From Cladophialophora immunda (lineage: Eukaryota > Ascomycota > Eurotiomycetes > Chaetothyriales > Herpotrichiellaceae), in the NCBI RefSeq assembly GCF_000835495.1, contig NW_015622545.1, forward strand, positions 1 to 64,000: a DNA stretch of 64,000 nt. Reading direction: 5' to 3'. Under the pieces are notes generated by a model. That model made no database searches, had not been told where the DNA came from, and worked only from the letters and a program-made list of their open reading frames with translations. Each line of letters begins with the position of its first letter. Positions within the stretch are counted from its first letter, which is position 1. A program made the position numbers and the translations under genes. Positions 9,488 to 23,339 of the stretch are shown here, one piece after another.

Positions 9488-11018
9488 CTACCCGAATAGC
9501 TCGCTCCAAGCCTTTCGCGTCTCCAAGGCGGCGTCATACCCATAACACCAGTCCCTCGTCTCCCGGTCGGCGATCCCATACACGTATTGTCTATCTTCCT
9601 CACTCTCCGTTTTTCCGTCGACTTGCAACATGGCGTCCCTCGTCTCCTGCGCGGCACTGGGTGGAAGGTGCAAAATGTTCCCGGCGCGAAGACTGGCGGC
9701 TTGGACTGCCTCAGCACGGGGTTTGCGGACCGATTCGAAGAGACCGAGGGCGGATGAGAGAGATGGTCTTGGTTTGGATCTGGCTGCACAATCGCCTTTC
9801 GTATCGGTGCTGCATGTCGTCGTTGCTGATTCCAGCAGCGAAAGACACTCTGCCAACGCAACCGCGTCTTCCACGGCCATGGAGATGCCCATGGACAGAT
9901 AGAACGCCATTGCATGCGCGGCATCGCCCATGAGCACGAACTTGCCGGACTTTGACACCCAGCTGGGGAGTGGCTCGACCTGATACACGGGCCAATTGTT
10001 GATGGTGTCCGCACGCACCATGTCGATCAGACTCGTGAGCTTGCCGTCCCACCCGTGGAAGAGGGACTTGATTGTGCCGTGGTATTGCGAGGGTGTCCAG
10101 GCCGTGGTGTCGACGTCGTCCCGGTGCGAGAGCACCATGTTGAGCTTGGTGGACTCGTAGATCATGTAGGTCATGGCTGAGCAGTTTTCGCCGATCCTAC
10201 CCAGCGACACAACATCGTTAGATTCCACTGGGATGAGTCCATGGTGCGAGGGGAGCAGCGTAGGGCTCTTTTGTACGTACCAAAGGTGGTTGTTGTGTTG
10301 CTCGACCAAGTCGGCCGTCGCAGGGTTCGCCTGGATGCTCGCGACGTCTACCATCGTGCGGTATGCCGCCCAGCCGGTTCGTTGAGCGCCTCGGTCCTGC
10401 TCCCTGAGGAACTGCGTCCGGGCAAAGGAATTGATGCCTTTGACTCACTCACGTCCTTTCCAGTGAGACGGTGTCCGCGATCATCAAGGTAAAATGGAAA
10501 AAAAAGAAGGGGGTAAAGACGTGCGGTGGTGGACTGACTAACTCACCGTCACAGGCAACGACCAAATCCGCATCCATCCTCTTGCCATCCTTCAACACCA
10601 CGGCGCCGCCCTCGAAATCATACTCGACCACCCTCGACGCGACCCTCACCTGCGCCCCCGCCCTGACGGCATGGCGGTGCAGGATCTCGTGCAACACGCC
10701 ACGGTGCACGACGACATACGGCGCGCCGTACTCGACCTCCAACGCTTTTACGTCGACGCTCCCTAGCACCCGCCCGTCCTTCCAGCCGTGGATGAAGAAC
10801 GTGCCTGGGAACGCGGCCCTGGCCACGATATCGTCGCGCAGCCCCCAGCGGAAGAAGAACTTGATGGCGTCGGGCGTCAGCTGCACGCCCGCGCCGATCT
10901 CTGCCAGCTGCGGCGCCGATTCCAGCACCGTCACGCTATGCTGGGGTGGCCTTTGCAGCGCAAGAGCCAGTGCCGCTGAGAGCCCGCCGATCCCGGCGCC
11001 GACGATGATGATCTTCAT
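9488..11018 (-). CDS. FAD-dependent monooxygenase, salicylate-hydroxylase-like
   Basis: The model is complement(join(9488..10437, 10547..11018)), 473 aa, a typical length for class A flavoprotein monooxygenases. Residues 1-18 (MKIIIVGAGIGGLSAALA) are the GxGxxG FAD site, CDG is the conserved Asp-Gly motif, and GDAAHAMAFYLSMGISMAVEDAV is the second FAD-ribityl motif. Within that last motif the usual Pro of GDAAHPM is Ala. I chose the 109-nt intron because joining G to GCATCAATTCC restores CDGINSFARTQF; other acceptors shift the frame. Family members hydroxylate aromatic rings with NAD(P)H and O2. The substrate here is unknown, and the gene is next to the glycerol genes without an obvious functional link. 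Confidence 0.85.
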
Positions 11019-11511
11019 ATCGTGGGATGTGCTGCTGCTCCTGCTGCTGCACCGGATGGGGGGATGGGGAGGTGAGAGAGGGATGGGCTCAACAACATAT
11101 ATTACTGAGTTTCCTGTAAAGTTTCTCAGGCTGACTCTGATGCATTTAGGTTTCTATTCGAGTGCAATGCGTGCCCACGGATATCTATATCTGCCATGCC
11201 AGATGTCCTCTATGGTCAGAGAAGTTCGGATGTTACGGAGATGGTTCGAGGATCAGAGGAGCAACGTCCAACTTCACAATTTTGGAAAACTGCAACCTAT
11301 GTGACTACCGCGGATGATCGGTAGCTCTACATTGCATATGCTGAACCTTTTCTTTTTCGACTGAAACCGTGGAATCCCAAACCACTCATTCCCCGAGCCT
11401 TTCACATCGGTTGACCGCAATAATCACACATCATCAACGGATGAACGCCATTGACACCACGCTACAAGACCCGAGCCTTTCTACACGTCTGAAGAGGTCC
11501 TCGGCTCGATT
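11019..11511. other. Intergenic between FAD monooxygenase and GUT1
   Basis: Both flanking genes run leftward, so this holds the monooxygenase promoter and the GUT1 3' region. No further feature is seen. Confidence 0.5.
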
Positions 11512-13191
<1,680 letters not shown>

Positions 13192-13290
13192 TCAAAGATA
13201 TGTGAGCAAGTCTTGGGACCAATGTCTGGATCTGGGGATGGACTGGAACACTGGAGGCCTGGAGAGATTCTGTGGAGGGGAGGGGGCTGT

Positions 13291-13299
13291 GTTATATAG
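13291..13299 (-). promoter_or_regulatory. TATA box of GUT1
   Basis: CTATATAAC on the minus strand, 130 bp before the GUT1 ATG. It is identical to the element before the aquaglyceroporin. Confidence 0.6.
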
Positions 13300-13866
13300 A
13301 ACAACAGCGGGGGAACACCGAAGTATGTGGACTTGCAGAAAACGTGTCGAAGGCACACGGTCGCATGACCCTTGGCCCTGGGAGCTGTACCACATTGAAG
13401 CGGGTCGCTGGTCCTCGTAAAGGTCGAATCTTACGCGAGCTCAAGGCACAGCATGCTGGAGTCCCCAGTTGGTGTTTGTTCGGTCTTCAGCGCACGTTTT
13501 TGCGAGCTCTCCCGGACAATGCAACCCCGAACTCCACAGCCAAACCTCCTCTTCCATTCCACGCGGCTGGTAAAGCTCGGTCAGGGACAGGCGACGGGCA
13601 TGGGGAAGGGCGGGCGGATTGCAAGAAGGTGCGGGAAAGATCAGGGGTACAGCGCGTGGCGGGGGAGGAGTGGAAAGTGACATAATAGCTGCTGTGGACT
13701 GCAGCTGAGCCGGCCTAGGAAACCGTTTGCGACGTGATACTGAAAGCAGCTGTTTGCGGGGGTGAGCGGAAGCAACGAAGAGGAGCGAGGAGGGAGGATG
13801 GAGAGGCCAAGAAGTTGAGTAAGAGAAGTTCGGGGACGTGCAACCGACGTGCATTTGCCGAGGCTC

Positions 13867-13882
13867 CCCCGCCTGCCCCCGC
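13867..13882 (-). promoter_or_regulatory. Paired CreA (carbon catabolite repressor) candidate sites
   Basis: CCCCGC occurs twice with starts 10 bp apart (GCGGGG on the other strand), matching the SYGGRG consensus. In Aspergillus, closely paired CreA sites are the ones that usually function. They lie in the shared glycerol-gene promoter. Confidence 0.4.
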
Positions 13883-14627
13883 AATATGGAAGTCGGCGAA
13901 ACTGTTTCTCCGTTCGGTACCGGTCCCGCTGTCAGCCGACGTGCCTCCTGGTTTCGCCCCGCTTGTTCTTACGCCTCCTCTGCCTTTGCTACGTCGCATT
14001 TGCTGGCAAGAACTCGTGTCCACCCGGGGGTAAACCTGTGCCACCCTGAAAAGGCAATGTGAACGTGACTGAGGAGCAGAAGATGACATTTGTGTGGTCA
14101 ATTTTGTCTTACATTATTGATTGACAGCTGACTGCCAACCGCCACCGCTCGATGAACCTTTTGACAGCTCATGAAATTGCAAGGTATCGATATTGGTATC
14201 AGCCTTGTGCATGCCAAAGACCCTTTGAAAGGAGAGCAACTCTCCCAGACCCTTATGCAGGTCGGTATGTGGCGTCCGAGAGAGTTTCAAGGGCATCCGG
14301 GTCCGGTCGTGCGAAGTTCGGCGATATCAGCTAAAGGAAAAGCATCTGAGTGGAAGGATTTTCTTGGCCGTCATACTGCATCATTGGTCGCGTACAAGCC
14401 ACGAGCTTGTGAATTATGCAGGACAAACGTGCGGGTGTTCCGGCCCCATGCACAGTTTGGTTCTAGATTTGACACAACGGGCTCGTGTCGGCCACAGCAC
14501 CTTGTCTCCTAGGCTAACTCTGTTTCTACGTTTTCGGTATCACTTGCAACGGCGCTCGAGATTACACATAGTGGAGTTCGAGGGAGAGAAGGCGGGATCA
14601 TGGAGTTTATACCATGGTGGTATCCGT

Positions 14628-14636
14628 CTATATAAC
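14628..14636 (+). promoter_or_regulatory. TATA box of the aquaglyceroporin gene
   Basis: CTATATAAC, about 150 bp before the chosen ATG at 14780. It is the same nonamer as in front of GUT1. Confidence 0.6.
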
Positions 14637-14779
14637 GCAGGTCCTCTCCCCATGGGCAACCTCTCATTCTTCCCAATCCCCACAAACCCGTGCAACATCT
14701 CGCTGTCCAGATTGCCACCTTCTTCTCTTTCATGTCAACGTCCTCCTCCTCTCTATCTTTGGAGAAACAGCCAGCGACA

Positions 14780-15921
14780 ATGGGCAACATCACCCACCAA
14801 GAACACCTCAATGTCCCTCAGGAGCAGAGACGACGAACCTCTGTTCAAGACGTCCCTGCTTTTGCTGAGCATGGCCCTCTTGTCGACCACAAGATTCCTC
14901 AAGCGGATGCGGTGCAACAAGAACCAGATCTAGCTTGGAGTCGAATCCGACATTTCCTTCGAGAACCCCTGTCGGAATTCTTTGGCGTTTTCATCCTCAT
15001 CCTCTTCGGTGATGGTGTCGTCGCTCAGGTAGTCCTCAGTGGAGGCACAAAGGGTGACTACCAATCAATTTCCTGGGGCTGGGGGTATGCACATCTGCCC
15101 TATATGCTTTTCAATGGCCCAAATCGCTAACAGTTATATAGTCTTGGTGTCATGCTGGGAGTTTACACCTCTGGCATCTCAGGGGCGCATTTAAATCCGG
15201 CAGTAACATTATCGAATTGCATTTATAGGAAGTTTCCCTGGAGAAAATTTCCTATCTACATGCTTGCGCAGACCCTTGGCGCTATGGTGGCGTCTGCGAT
15301 TGTCTATGCCAACTACAAGTCCGCAATCGATGTTTTCGAAGGAGGTGCCGGCATCCGTACTGTCGGTGGCGAGACCTCGACCGCGGGCATCTTTTGCACC
15401 TATCCGGCACCGTTCATGACAAAGACCGGCCAGTTTTTCTCGGAATTCATTGCCAGCGCTATCCTGATGTTCTTGATCTACGCCTTGAAGGACGACGGAA
15501 ACATCGGTGCAGGAAATCTGACGCCTCTGGCTCTCTTCTTCGTTATCTTTGGTATTGGTGCTTGCTTCGGCTGGGAAACTGGCTATGCCATCAACCTTGC
15601 TCGAGACTTCGGTCCTCGTCTGGTCAGCTATATGATCGGTTATGGCCACGAGGTGTGGAGCGCTGGCGGCTACTACTTCTGGGTAAGTTCACACACAAGT
15701 AGTCCGAGAATGTGGACGATCTGAAGCTAACAATCCATGAAAAGGTCCCAATGGTTGCCCCTTTCTGCGGATGCGCATTTGGTGGCTGGCTCTATGATAT
15801 GTTCCTCTTTACTGGCGAGAGCCCGATCAATACTCCTTATATGGGCTTGAAACGTTTTGTGCAGCCGAAGCGATCGGTCTGGTCGAACACCTACACTGCC
15901 AACACCGAGAGCCAGGTGTGA
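14780..15921 (+). CDS. Aquaglyceroporin (MIP family glycerol channel)
   Basis: The model is join(14780..15084, 15142..15682, 15745..15921), 340 aa. Six membrane segments are visible, starting with EFFGVFILILFGDGVVAQV. The first pore motif is intact (GAHLNPAVTL; NPA at 15194-15202). The second is Asn-Leu-Ala (AINLARDFGPRL; 15593-15601) instead of NPA, while the Asp after Arg typical of glycerol channels is kept. Yeast Fps1 also has a non-NPA second motif (NLA), but this protein lacks the long Fps1 regulatory tails. It should pass glycerol across the plasma membrane. Position strongly supports that: glycerol kinase is divergent on one side and GUT2 follows on the other. I chose ATG 14780 (ACAATGG context) over the in-frame ATG at 14732 in a poor context. 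Confidence 0.93.
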
Positions 15922-17228
15922 TTCAGCACATGGTTGTTATTTTGGGTGCTCCAAGAGAAAGACTCTATACCGGGACGGCTACATTTGTACGGGTTTGGGG
16001 AGAGCCGTAAGCGCAGGCGTTGACCATTTCTGTACATATTTATCGAGGACAATGATGGCAGACCAATCAATTATGTTGAAGAAATGTATATTTCCTTCAA
16101 TTTATGGTGTTTCCTCCAAATGCAAACTGCGCTCTAGACATGGTAACTAATGTATGAGTCAACGTAGCTGCAAACTCATCTATTCATAATTCGAATTGTG
16201 ATAGACTCAGTCGATAGGCCCATCTGTGATTTATACATTGGCATTTTGCAGTCAACAGGTGCTGGGCTGGCATTTCAGGGGAACAACGTTATCTTCTGGA
16301 GGCTAACCAAGGTCTTTGGGGGTGGATACAGCATCTCTGGGAGATCTCGGATCATAGTACAGTGCTACAAGTGGCATGATCCATCTACATAAAACTGAGA
16401 AAGCCGCACGTCGTGTCTGCTGAGGAAAACGTCCTTCCTTCAGAGCGGAGATGGCCGAAGTTGGCCACATAAGAAGCACTGAATCGAGGACGTCCAAGCT
16501 GAGCGAATCAAACCATGTCAGCTGAGTCTCAAGTCGTCGATATCCATGGGCCGATCTCTCGGTACGTCGGTGGTGGCAAGATACGGCCGATGTCTTGTTC
16601 TTCAGGGACAAAGTTTTTTGTGCGGTTCCTGAGATCCATCCGCAATACGACGCTGGTGAAAAGGAAGGCGGCACAAATGCCCGATCGGGAAACCTGTATA
16701 AAGAGGTCTATTGCGCCCTGCTGTACCTCGGGGAACCAACCCCGACGCCTCAATTTCCGGAATCTAGTCGGAACAATCAGCCCGAGCCACTGCGTCCCTC
16801 ACTAATTTCTCCGCAATGGCCAAGGTTCCCTGCGTACGAGCCACAAAGTTCAATACTCAGCATCACGCGAGATGCCTAGCAGATCCGGGGTCGTCCAAAG
16901 CTCGTGTTGCGGGCTGGGCTCAGTTTGCCTCTCGAGCTCGGTCATGCAAATCCCCCGAGTGCAGTCAATGGCAGAAATGCGTCTCCGCCATGTTGCGTTC
17001 CCTCTCGACTGCTTGTCGATCCAGAGCCATTTACGACTCCTTCAAATATCGCAGCTGGCATCCTCCTTGACATAGCTCTATCACTCTGTTGATTGCCAGA
17101 GACTTCAGCTTGCTCACCTTCCCTACCGTATTGGTAACCTCGGGGTATTGCAAGTGTATGCTCACAAGGTCCTTGTTTCTCACCTGACGACCTCCTTGCC
17201 GGCCGCTACTCGGTGCACTCCTCCTACG
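15922..17228 (+). promoter_or_regulatory. Intergenic region and promoter of GUT2
   Basis: Holds the aquaglyceroporin 3' region and the GUT2 promoter. A CCGGGG CreA-type match lies near 16885. A 96-codon ATG-initiated frame at 16515-16805 has no recognisable features. No TATA box as clear as in the two neighbouring glycerol genes is seen. Confidence 0.45.
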
Positions 17229-19381
17229 ATGGCCTCCCGATTCTCCATGCGCCGGCTACTCAAGCCGTTGGCGTACGGCACAGGTCTGGCTGCGGCGGGT
17301 ACCGCAGGCATGTATATTATCTACCGTCCTCGAAACGTCCCGGGAGCAGAAACGCTCGCGCCGAAACCGCCCAGGAGAGACGAGCACGGAAACATCATCC
17401 CACCCAAGTTCCCCTACATCAAGACGAGAGCCGAACAGATTGCCGACCTCAAGAAATCCTCCTCGACGCCGTCCTCCGAGATTTACGACCTTCTCGTTAT
17501 TGGCGGCGGAGCTACGGGCACAGGCATCGCCCTCGATGCAGCCACCAGAGGCTTGAAAGTGGCAATCGTGGAAAGAGACGATTTCAGCAGCGGTACAAGC
17601 AGCAAATCCACCAAACTTGTCCATGGCGGAGTTCGATATCTCGAAAAAGCAGTGTGGAATCTGGACTACAATCAATACCAGCTTGTCAGAGAGGCTTTGA
17701 GAGAGCGAAAGAGTTTCCTGTACACGGCGCCGCATCTGTCGTCCTGGCTACCGATTATGCTGCCCCTGCAGGCGTGGTGGCAGGCACCATACTTCTGGGC
17801 GGGAACCAAATTCTACGATTTCCTGGCTGGCTCGGAGGGAATCGAAAGCTCTTACTTTCTACCTAGAAGCAAGGCTCTAGAAGCATTTCCCATGCTGAAG
17901 AAGGAGAATCTCATCGGTGCTCTCGTGTACTACGATGGCCAGCACAACGATTCAAGGATGAATATTTCCCTGGCCATGACCGCGACATTGTACGGGGCCA
18001 CGACAGTCAACCATTTGGAAGTGACAGGCCTGGAGAAGGATGCGAACGGCAAATTGACGGGTGCCAAGGTACGAGATCTGATTGCAGACAAGGATGGAAA
18101 ACGCAACGGCGAAGAGTTTGTTGTCAAAGCGAAAGGCATCATCAACGCGACAGGACCATTTTCCGACGCCATCCGGCAAATGGACTCTCCCAGTGACAAG
18201 GAGATTGTTGCACCGAGCTTGGGTGTGCATGTTGTTCTGCCCGGATACCTCAGTCCTGAAAATATGGGCCTCATCGACCCCTCTACATCTGATGGGCGTG
18301 TCATTTTCTTCCTCCCATGGCAAGGTAATACCATCGCCGGGACGACAGACGCTCCTTGTGCCATCTCCCAGAACCCAGTGGCTGGAGAGAAAGATATTGA
18401 ATGGATATTGAACGAGATTCGGACGTATCTTACTCCAGACATTGACGTCCGGAGGTCGGACATTCTTGCCGCCTGGTCAGGTGAGTTTTCCTTGATTTTT
18501 GTGAAGTGAAAATCTATACTGACACTCGTCGTCTAGGTATACGTCCCCTTGTCCGTGATCCCAACTCGAGAAAGACGGAATCGCTTGTCCGGAGCCATCT
18601 TGTTACTGTCTCAGACTCAGGGCTGCTGACCTGCGCCGGTGGCAAATGGACGACATACCGACAAATGGCTGAGGATGCGGTTGATAAAGCGATTGAAACA
18701 TTCAAGCTACAACCGAAGCCAACCGCCTACGTTCCGGACATCAGCGGTGTCAATGGGATTGATCCTTCGGTTGGACTTCTCAATGGAACGTGTCAAACGC
18801 ATCATATCCGACTAATTGGAGCTCACGGGTACTCGACAACTCTTTTCATCAACCTTATCCAGCATTTTGGCCTCGACCCAGATGTTGCCAAGCATTTGGC
18901 CAGCGACTACGGCGACCGAGCCTGGGATGTTGCGGCGCTGGCTTCTCCCACCGACAACACCGAACACTATCCCCTTCGTGGTCAGCGACTATCATCGTTG
19001 TATCCATTCATTGACGGTGAGGTCCGCTATGCCGTGCGCAGCGAATACGCGCAAACCGCAGTCGATGTCCTCGCAAGACGTACCAGATTGAGTTTCCTGA
19101 ATGCACAGGCAGCGTTACATGCTCTGCCCAAAGTGATTGACATCATGGCTGAAGAATTGAAGTGGAGTGAGAAGAGAAAGCAGGCGGAGTGGAAAGATAC
19201 TGTTGCGTTTTTGGCCAGCATGGGATTGCCTAGCGATATGCTCCAGATCACCCGTGAACAGGTCTTGCAGGGAGAAGTGCCTTCGCGGATTCTCGCGCCC
19301 TTGAAAGGTAGCTCAGCAGGTCCTGTGCCTCTGAGACCGACGCTTGAGCCTGCATCGGAGGCACACGGGCCTTTACCATGA
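17229..19381 (+). CDS. GUT2: Mitochondrial FAD-dependent glycerol-3-phosphate dehydrogenase
   Basis: The model is join(17229..18480, 18537..19381), 698 aa. The enzyme oxidises glycerol-3-phosphate to dihydroxyacetone phosphate on the outer face of the inner mitochondrial membrane and passes electrons to ubiquinone. The N-terminus (MASRFSMRRLLKPLAYGTG) is Arg-rich with no acidic residues and runs into a hydrophobic stretch, as expected for a presequence plus membrane anchor. DLLVIGGGATGTGIALDAATRG is the FAD site, followed by VERDDFSSGTSSKSTKLVHGGVRYLE; LLTCAGGKWTTYRQMAEDAVD follows the intron. No EF-hand extension is present, as in yeast Gut2. The 56-nt intron joins S-G-IRPL in frame. It lies directly downstream of the aquaglyceroporin on the same strand and completes the glycerol-to-DHAP route started by GUT1. 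Confidence 0.96.
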
Positions 19382-20696
19382 GCGTCTTTTGGTTTAGTAT
19401 GTGATGATCTGGTGGCCGGGTCGGCTGGAGCACAACAAAAGTGAGAACAATTAAGATTGATACCCGCAGGACAAAAGCAAGGCGCTTGGAGTCAGTGGTT
19501 AGTTGTGCAGGAAAAGGGCTATGGCTAAATTGAACGTCAGATGACTGAGGGTAATGCAATATCCAAATACCTACTTATATTTTGTACAGAATCTTGGAAA
19601 CCGGTTCAACTTGAAAAGTTCTCCCGTGACATCGCTTTCCGGGAACAGAGCGTCACAATACATAGAATATCAGTCAAGGTGCCGTCGCTCTGCCTTTTAA
19701 AGCGCCAACATATGTAACGAGACCAAAAATATTTCCACCGTACTCACGACGTCAATATGTTTATACCTACCTCGTACATGTTGCCGCAGAACATCCTAGA
19801 TCTTGACGCGAACTCATGAGAGCCTTTGCTGCTTGGAGTCTCCCAACAAAAGAGATTGCATTGTCCACTGCTGAGGCTGTGTGAGCTCGCGGGCATTCAC
19901 GCTTTCAATCGTAGATGCTTCGTTGAGATCACTTGTATCGTCCGGGCACTTCACTGGATGCTGCTGCAAGGCTGTCTTTATACAATCTCTTCTTGTCGTC
20001 ACATCGTCCACATCGTCCATGCCGCCTCGTAACCGGACTCGGCGACAGAACTCTAGCCTATTGGACCTGCAGCAATTCGGAGAATGGCACTATTCAACAT
20101 TTTGGAGAGCATCATATCGAGGCGCGGAGCGTGGGCATCCGGCCAACAAGAGATGGATAACCCCTGGCAAGAGAGAGAAACACATGGCAGAGACAATCTT
20201 GGATCAAGATGCATCTGGGCTGTCTAGCCACGTAAGGAAGTTGGAGTACCCCACGTCTCTTCCCTCCCTTGACGCGGACATATTTCTGTCGTCCGTATAC
20301 TCAAAAGGACTCCGCATATTAAGACGGCGACCCCAGACAGCTCTCCAGATTCATCCGCAAATGGAAAAGCGGCGGGCGGTTGGAGAAGGTGGGGCGCATG
20401 GGGCGGTGGAGGCTTCTGGCCATTCATTGGCTGGCGATGGTCGACTTGGGAGCCTTGATGTCGGGGAATCTCTTCTCGCTTGACTGAAGGCTTGCACCGC
20501 GTGTGGCAGGGAGCTCTCTGAGTCATGGGTCTGCAGGGAATTTATTATTCTTCGACATCCTCAGAAAGATCCAAGTTATAAGAGACGGCCGAACTCCGCG
20601 CCCTCCCTCCGCCCTCGAGCTCCATCTCCCTCTCAACTTCGTGTCATCCTTCCATCCTTACAGGGCGATCCGGATCACCATATCCAGCCACTCAAG
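19382..20696. other. Intergenic and promoter of MFS gene
   Basis: No gene recognised. A TATAAG at 20577-20582 lies 115 bp before the next ATG and is a plausible TATA element. Confidence 0.4.
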
Positions 20697-22459
20697 ATGC
20701 CGTTTCTCGGCATTATCGACGACACCAAGCTCCCGCACGTCCCCGGCACCGTCATCCTCGAAGAAGACGCCGCGCACTCACAGGATGTGACCGGCGGCCT
20801 CAAGCATGGCACGGGGCGCAACGCGCACATTGTGCTAGTACCGCAGCCGTCTAACGATCCCAACGACCCGCTCAACTGGCCCTACACGAAAAAACTCACA
20901 GCCTTGGGCATCACCTGCTGGGGATCGATCCTCTACGCCGCCGTCGTGAGCGCCATGCTGAACTCGGCCTTCTACGAGATGTCCATCGAGATCGACACCA
21001 CAATCCCCAAGCTCGTGCTGAGCTCGGGCTACCAGACACTGGTCATCGGCGTGACGGGTCCGCTGTTCTCGGCCCTGTCGAGGAAATGGGGCACGAGGCC
21101 GATTTTCCTGTTTGCCTCGGTTTTCTGTCTCATCGCCGACATTGTGGGCTCCTGCGTCGACACCTACGAGGGAGTGCTCACCTCGCGGATTCTGCAAGGG
21201 TTCGCGATTGCACCCTACGAATCTCTGATCTTTACTCTGATCAGTGACATGTTTTTCGTCCACGAGCGTGGCATCTACGCATCCTGCATCAACTTCATCC
21301 TGGCTGGGATCTCGAATCTGACGGGCGTGGTTGCTGGCCCAATCGCATCGAATATCGGATGGCGATGGCTGTAAGTTTTTGGCCCTCTTTCTGTGACCAT
21401 TGCCATTTTAGAATTTGGGAACTGGTCGTGCTGATCGACTTTTTGGCCAGCTATTACCTTCTGGTCCTGTTCGGCGGGATCCAGACCATCCTCCAATTCT
21501 TTTTCGTCCCGGAGACAAGCTACGTGCGCGACCGGCGCTACGAGATCGACGAGATCAAGAACGACAACCTCCAGGACCTCGCGGCGCTCGAGTACCAGGA
21601 GAAGCTGAACATGGAGAAGCCCGGCGTGGCCACGCACACCGAGGAAACCGCCGCCTCTTCGACGCCTCCCCTGGACGGAGCGCCAGTCTACCACAAGAAG
21701 ACGTTCGCGCAGGAGCTGGCCATCTTCAGCGGCACGTACTCGCACGAGAACTTCTTCCAGCTGCTCCTCGCGCCCTTCGCCGTGGTCCTCAACCTGGCGG
21801 TGCTGTGGATCCTGGTCATCAACTCCATGTACGTGGTGCTGTACGTGGTGATTGCGTTCTGCCTGGCCCAGCTGTTCGCGCCGCCGCCGTACCTCCTCAG
21901 CCCGGCCAGCATCGGCTACCTGTCCCTGGGCCCGTTCGTGGGCGGGGTGCTGGGCTCCGTGATCATGGGCGCGCTCTCGGACCCGTTCATCAAGTGGTGC
22001 GCGCGCCGCAACCGCGGCGTCTACGAGCCCGAGTACCGCCTGATCCCGTGCGTCCTGGGCGTGTGCTCGGGCGTGGGGCTGATGCTGTTCGGGCACCTGG
22101 TGTCGGAGGGGGCATCCCCGTACGCGTGCGCGACCGTGCACGGCCTGATGCTGTTCGGGGTCATGTTCCTGTGCATCGGCACGTCCAACTACGCGCTGGA
22201 CGCGTACCGGGGCATGGCCAACGAAATCTTCATCGCCAGCATGGCCGTCAAGAACCTCATCCTCTACGGCTTCAGCTACTTTGTCAACAACTGGACCGCC
22301 CAGGTCGGGGCCCAGCACGCCTTCTACGTCTGGGGCGGCGTCGCCTTTGCCCTGATCGCCACCGTGCCCGCCATGTTCTTCCTGGGCAAGAAATACCGCA
22401 GCTACTGGGCCCGGAATAACCTGCTCGAGAAGATGCACATCCGGACGCATGAGGAGTAG
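20697..22459 (+). CDS. MFS transporter (drug:H+ antiporter-like)
   Basis: The model is join(20697..21370, 21451..22459), 560 aa, about 12 membrane segments. The cytoplasmic N-terminus ends in DPNDPLNWPYTKKL, a signature of fungal MFS proteins of the DHA1 kind. RKWGTRPIFL is motif A and ILQGFAIAPYESLIFTLISDMFFVHERG covers the fourth and fifth segments. A charged central loop (about residues 255-320) follows VPETSY. The 80-nt intron falls after IGWRW; I used the acceptor at 21450 because it gives WRWLYYLLVLFGG, the usual sequence, and an earlier AG at 21411 is a possible alternative. The coding strand is strongly G/C at third positions, which produces long antisense ORFs. The substrate is unknown; it may export or import a compound handled by the esterase and lactonase downstream. 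Confidence 0.88.
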
Positions 22460-23339
22460 TTTCTGGGTGTGATTCTAGAATCTTTGGGTTGCCCAGAGAG
22501 CGTCTAGTCGTCATGAATGCTGCAGAATGAGACTGGCCTCTCCACAATAATATTCTTCAAGAGCACCGCAGGGAGAGTAGGAGGATCCATCACCACTCTG
22601 CCTACCCAGCCGCCAGATCCAAGACCATTTTGGGCGGAACATGTATGTATCTAGATTCTACATAGTAACACATAACGAGCACCTGATGGTTCAAACTTGT
22701 TCAACACCAGCCTGCTTTCATCTTCGATACCTACCACGAGCACTTCCACCCGAACAAAGCATCTGACCGCCTCCCTGGAAGGAAAGTGGTGATTTTCGAT
22801 GACACCGAAACACGCACTTGTATGCACAATAACTCGAGCCGAGATAGATACAGCCGTGAAAACGCACACGCTCCCTTTCTCAACTAAAGAGATGCGATGC
22901 CTGTGAGTTTCATGGCCAAAGACGATGCTCCTCGAATGCACCCGTGGCAGTATCTCACGAGTCCTCGGGGAGAGCAGGTCCTCGATTCCACATAGCGGCG
23001 GTCGTGGACAAACCCGCCGCCTCGGGCGCCGCTGCAAAGCACAAGTCCATGGAGGTGACTACAAGCACAAGCAAGTTCCCCTGAAGTGGGACTACCCTAG
23101 CGAGCGAGGTACGGCACTCCATCTAGCAGGGCTAGTAGTATTGGGAGCAATCCACGTGGGGTTCTGTCTGTATGTGTATGTGTATGTGTCTCTGGTTTTT
23201 GTGTGTCTCCCCCAACCTTCCCCAACCACGACGAGGCTGAGACCCATGAACACAAAGGGGGGGAAGGACACATTCTGGGCCTACCCCTATACGCGCCACG
23301 CGCAAGGCTATTTCCACACTGTGCCATGCTACATGCCCC
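22460..23339. other. Convergent intergenic region
   Basis: Between the 3' ends of the MFS and esterase genes. It contains a TG-rich simple stretch around 23160-23200. No gene recognised. Confidence 0.5.

Noticed and set aside
9488..11018. FAD monooxygenase as part of the glycerol cluster
   Set aside because: No known step of glycerol use needs a ring hydroxylase. Adjacency alone is not enough.
16515..16805. 96-codon ATG-initiated ORF between aquaglyceroporin and GUT2
   Set aside because: No recognisable domain or start signal, and both strands are equally open here. It is left as a weak possibility only.
21275..22450. 391-codon antisense ORF opposite the MFS gene
   Set aside because: It is a shadow of the G/C-rich third positions of the real gene. 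Its translation is Asp/Arg/Val/His-rich with no motifs.
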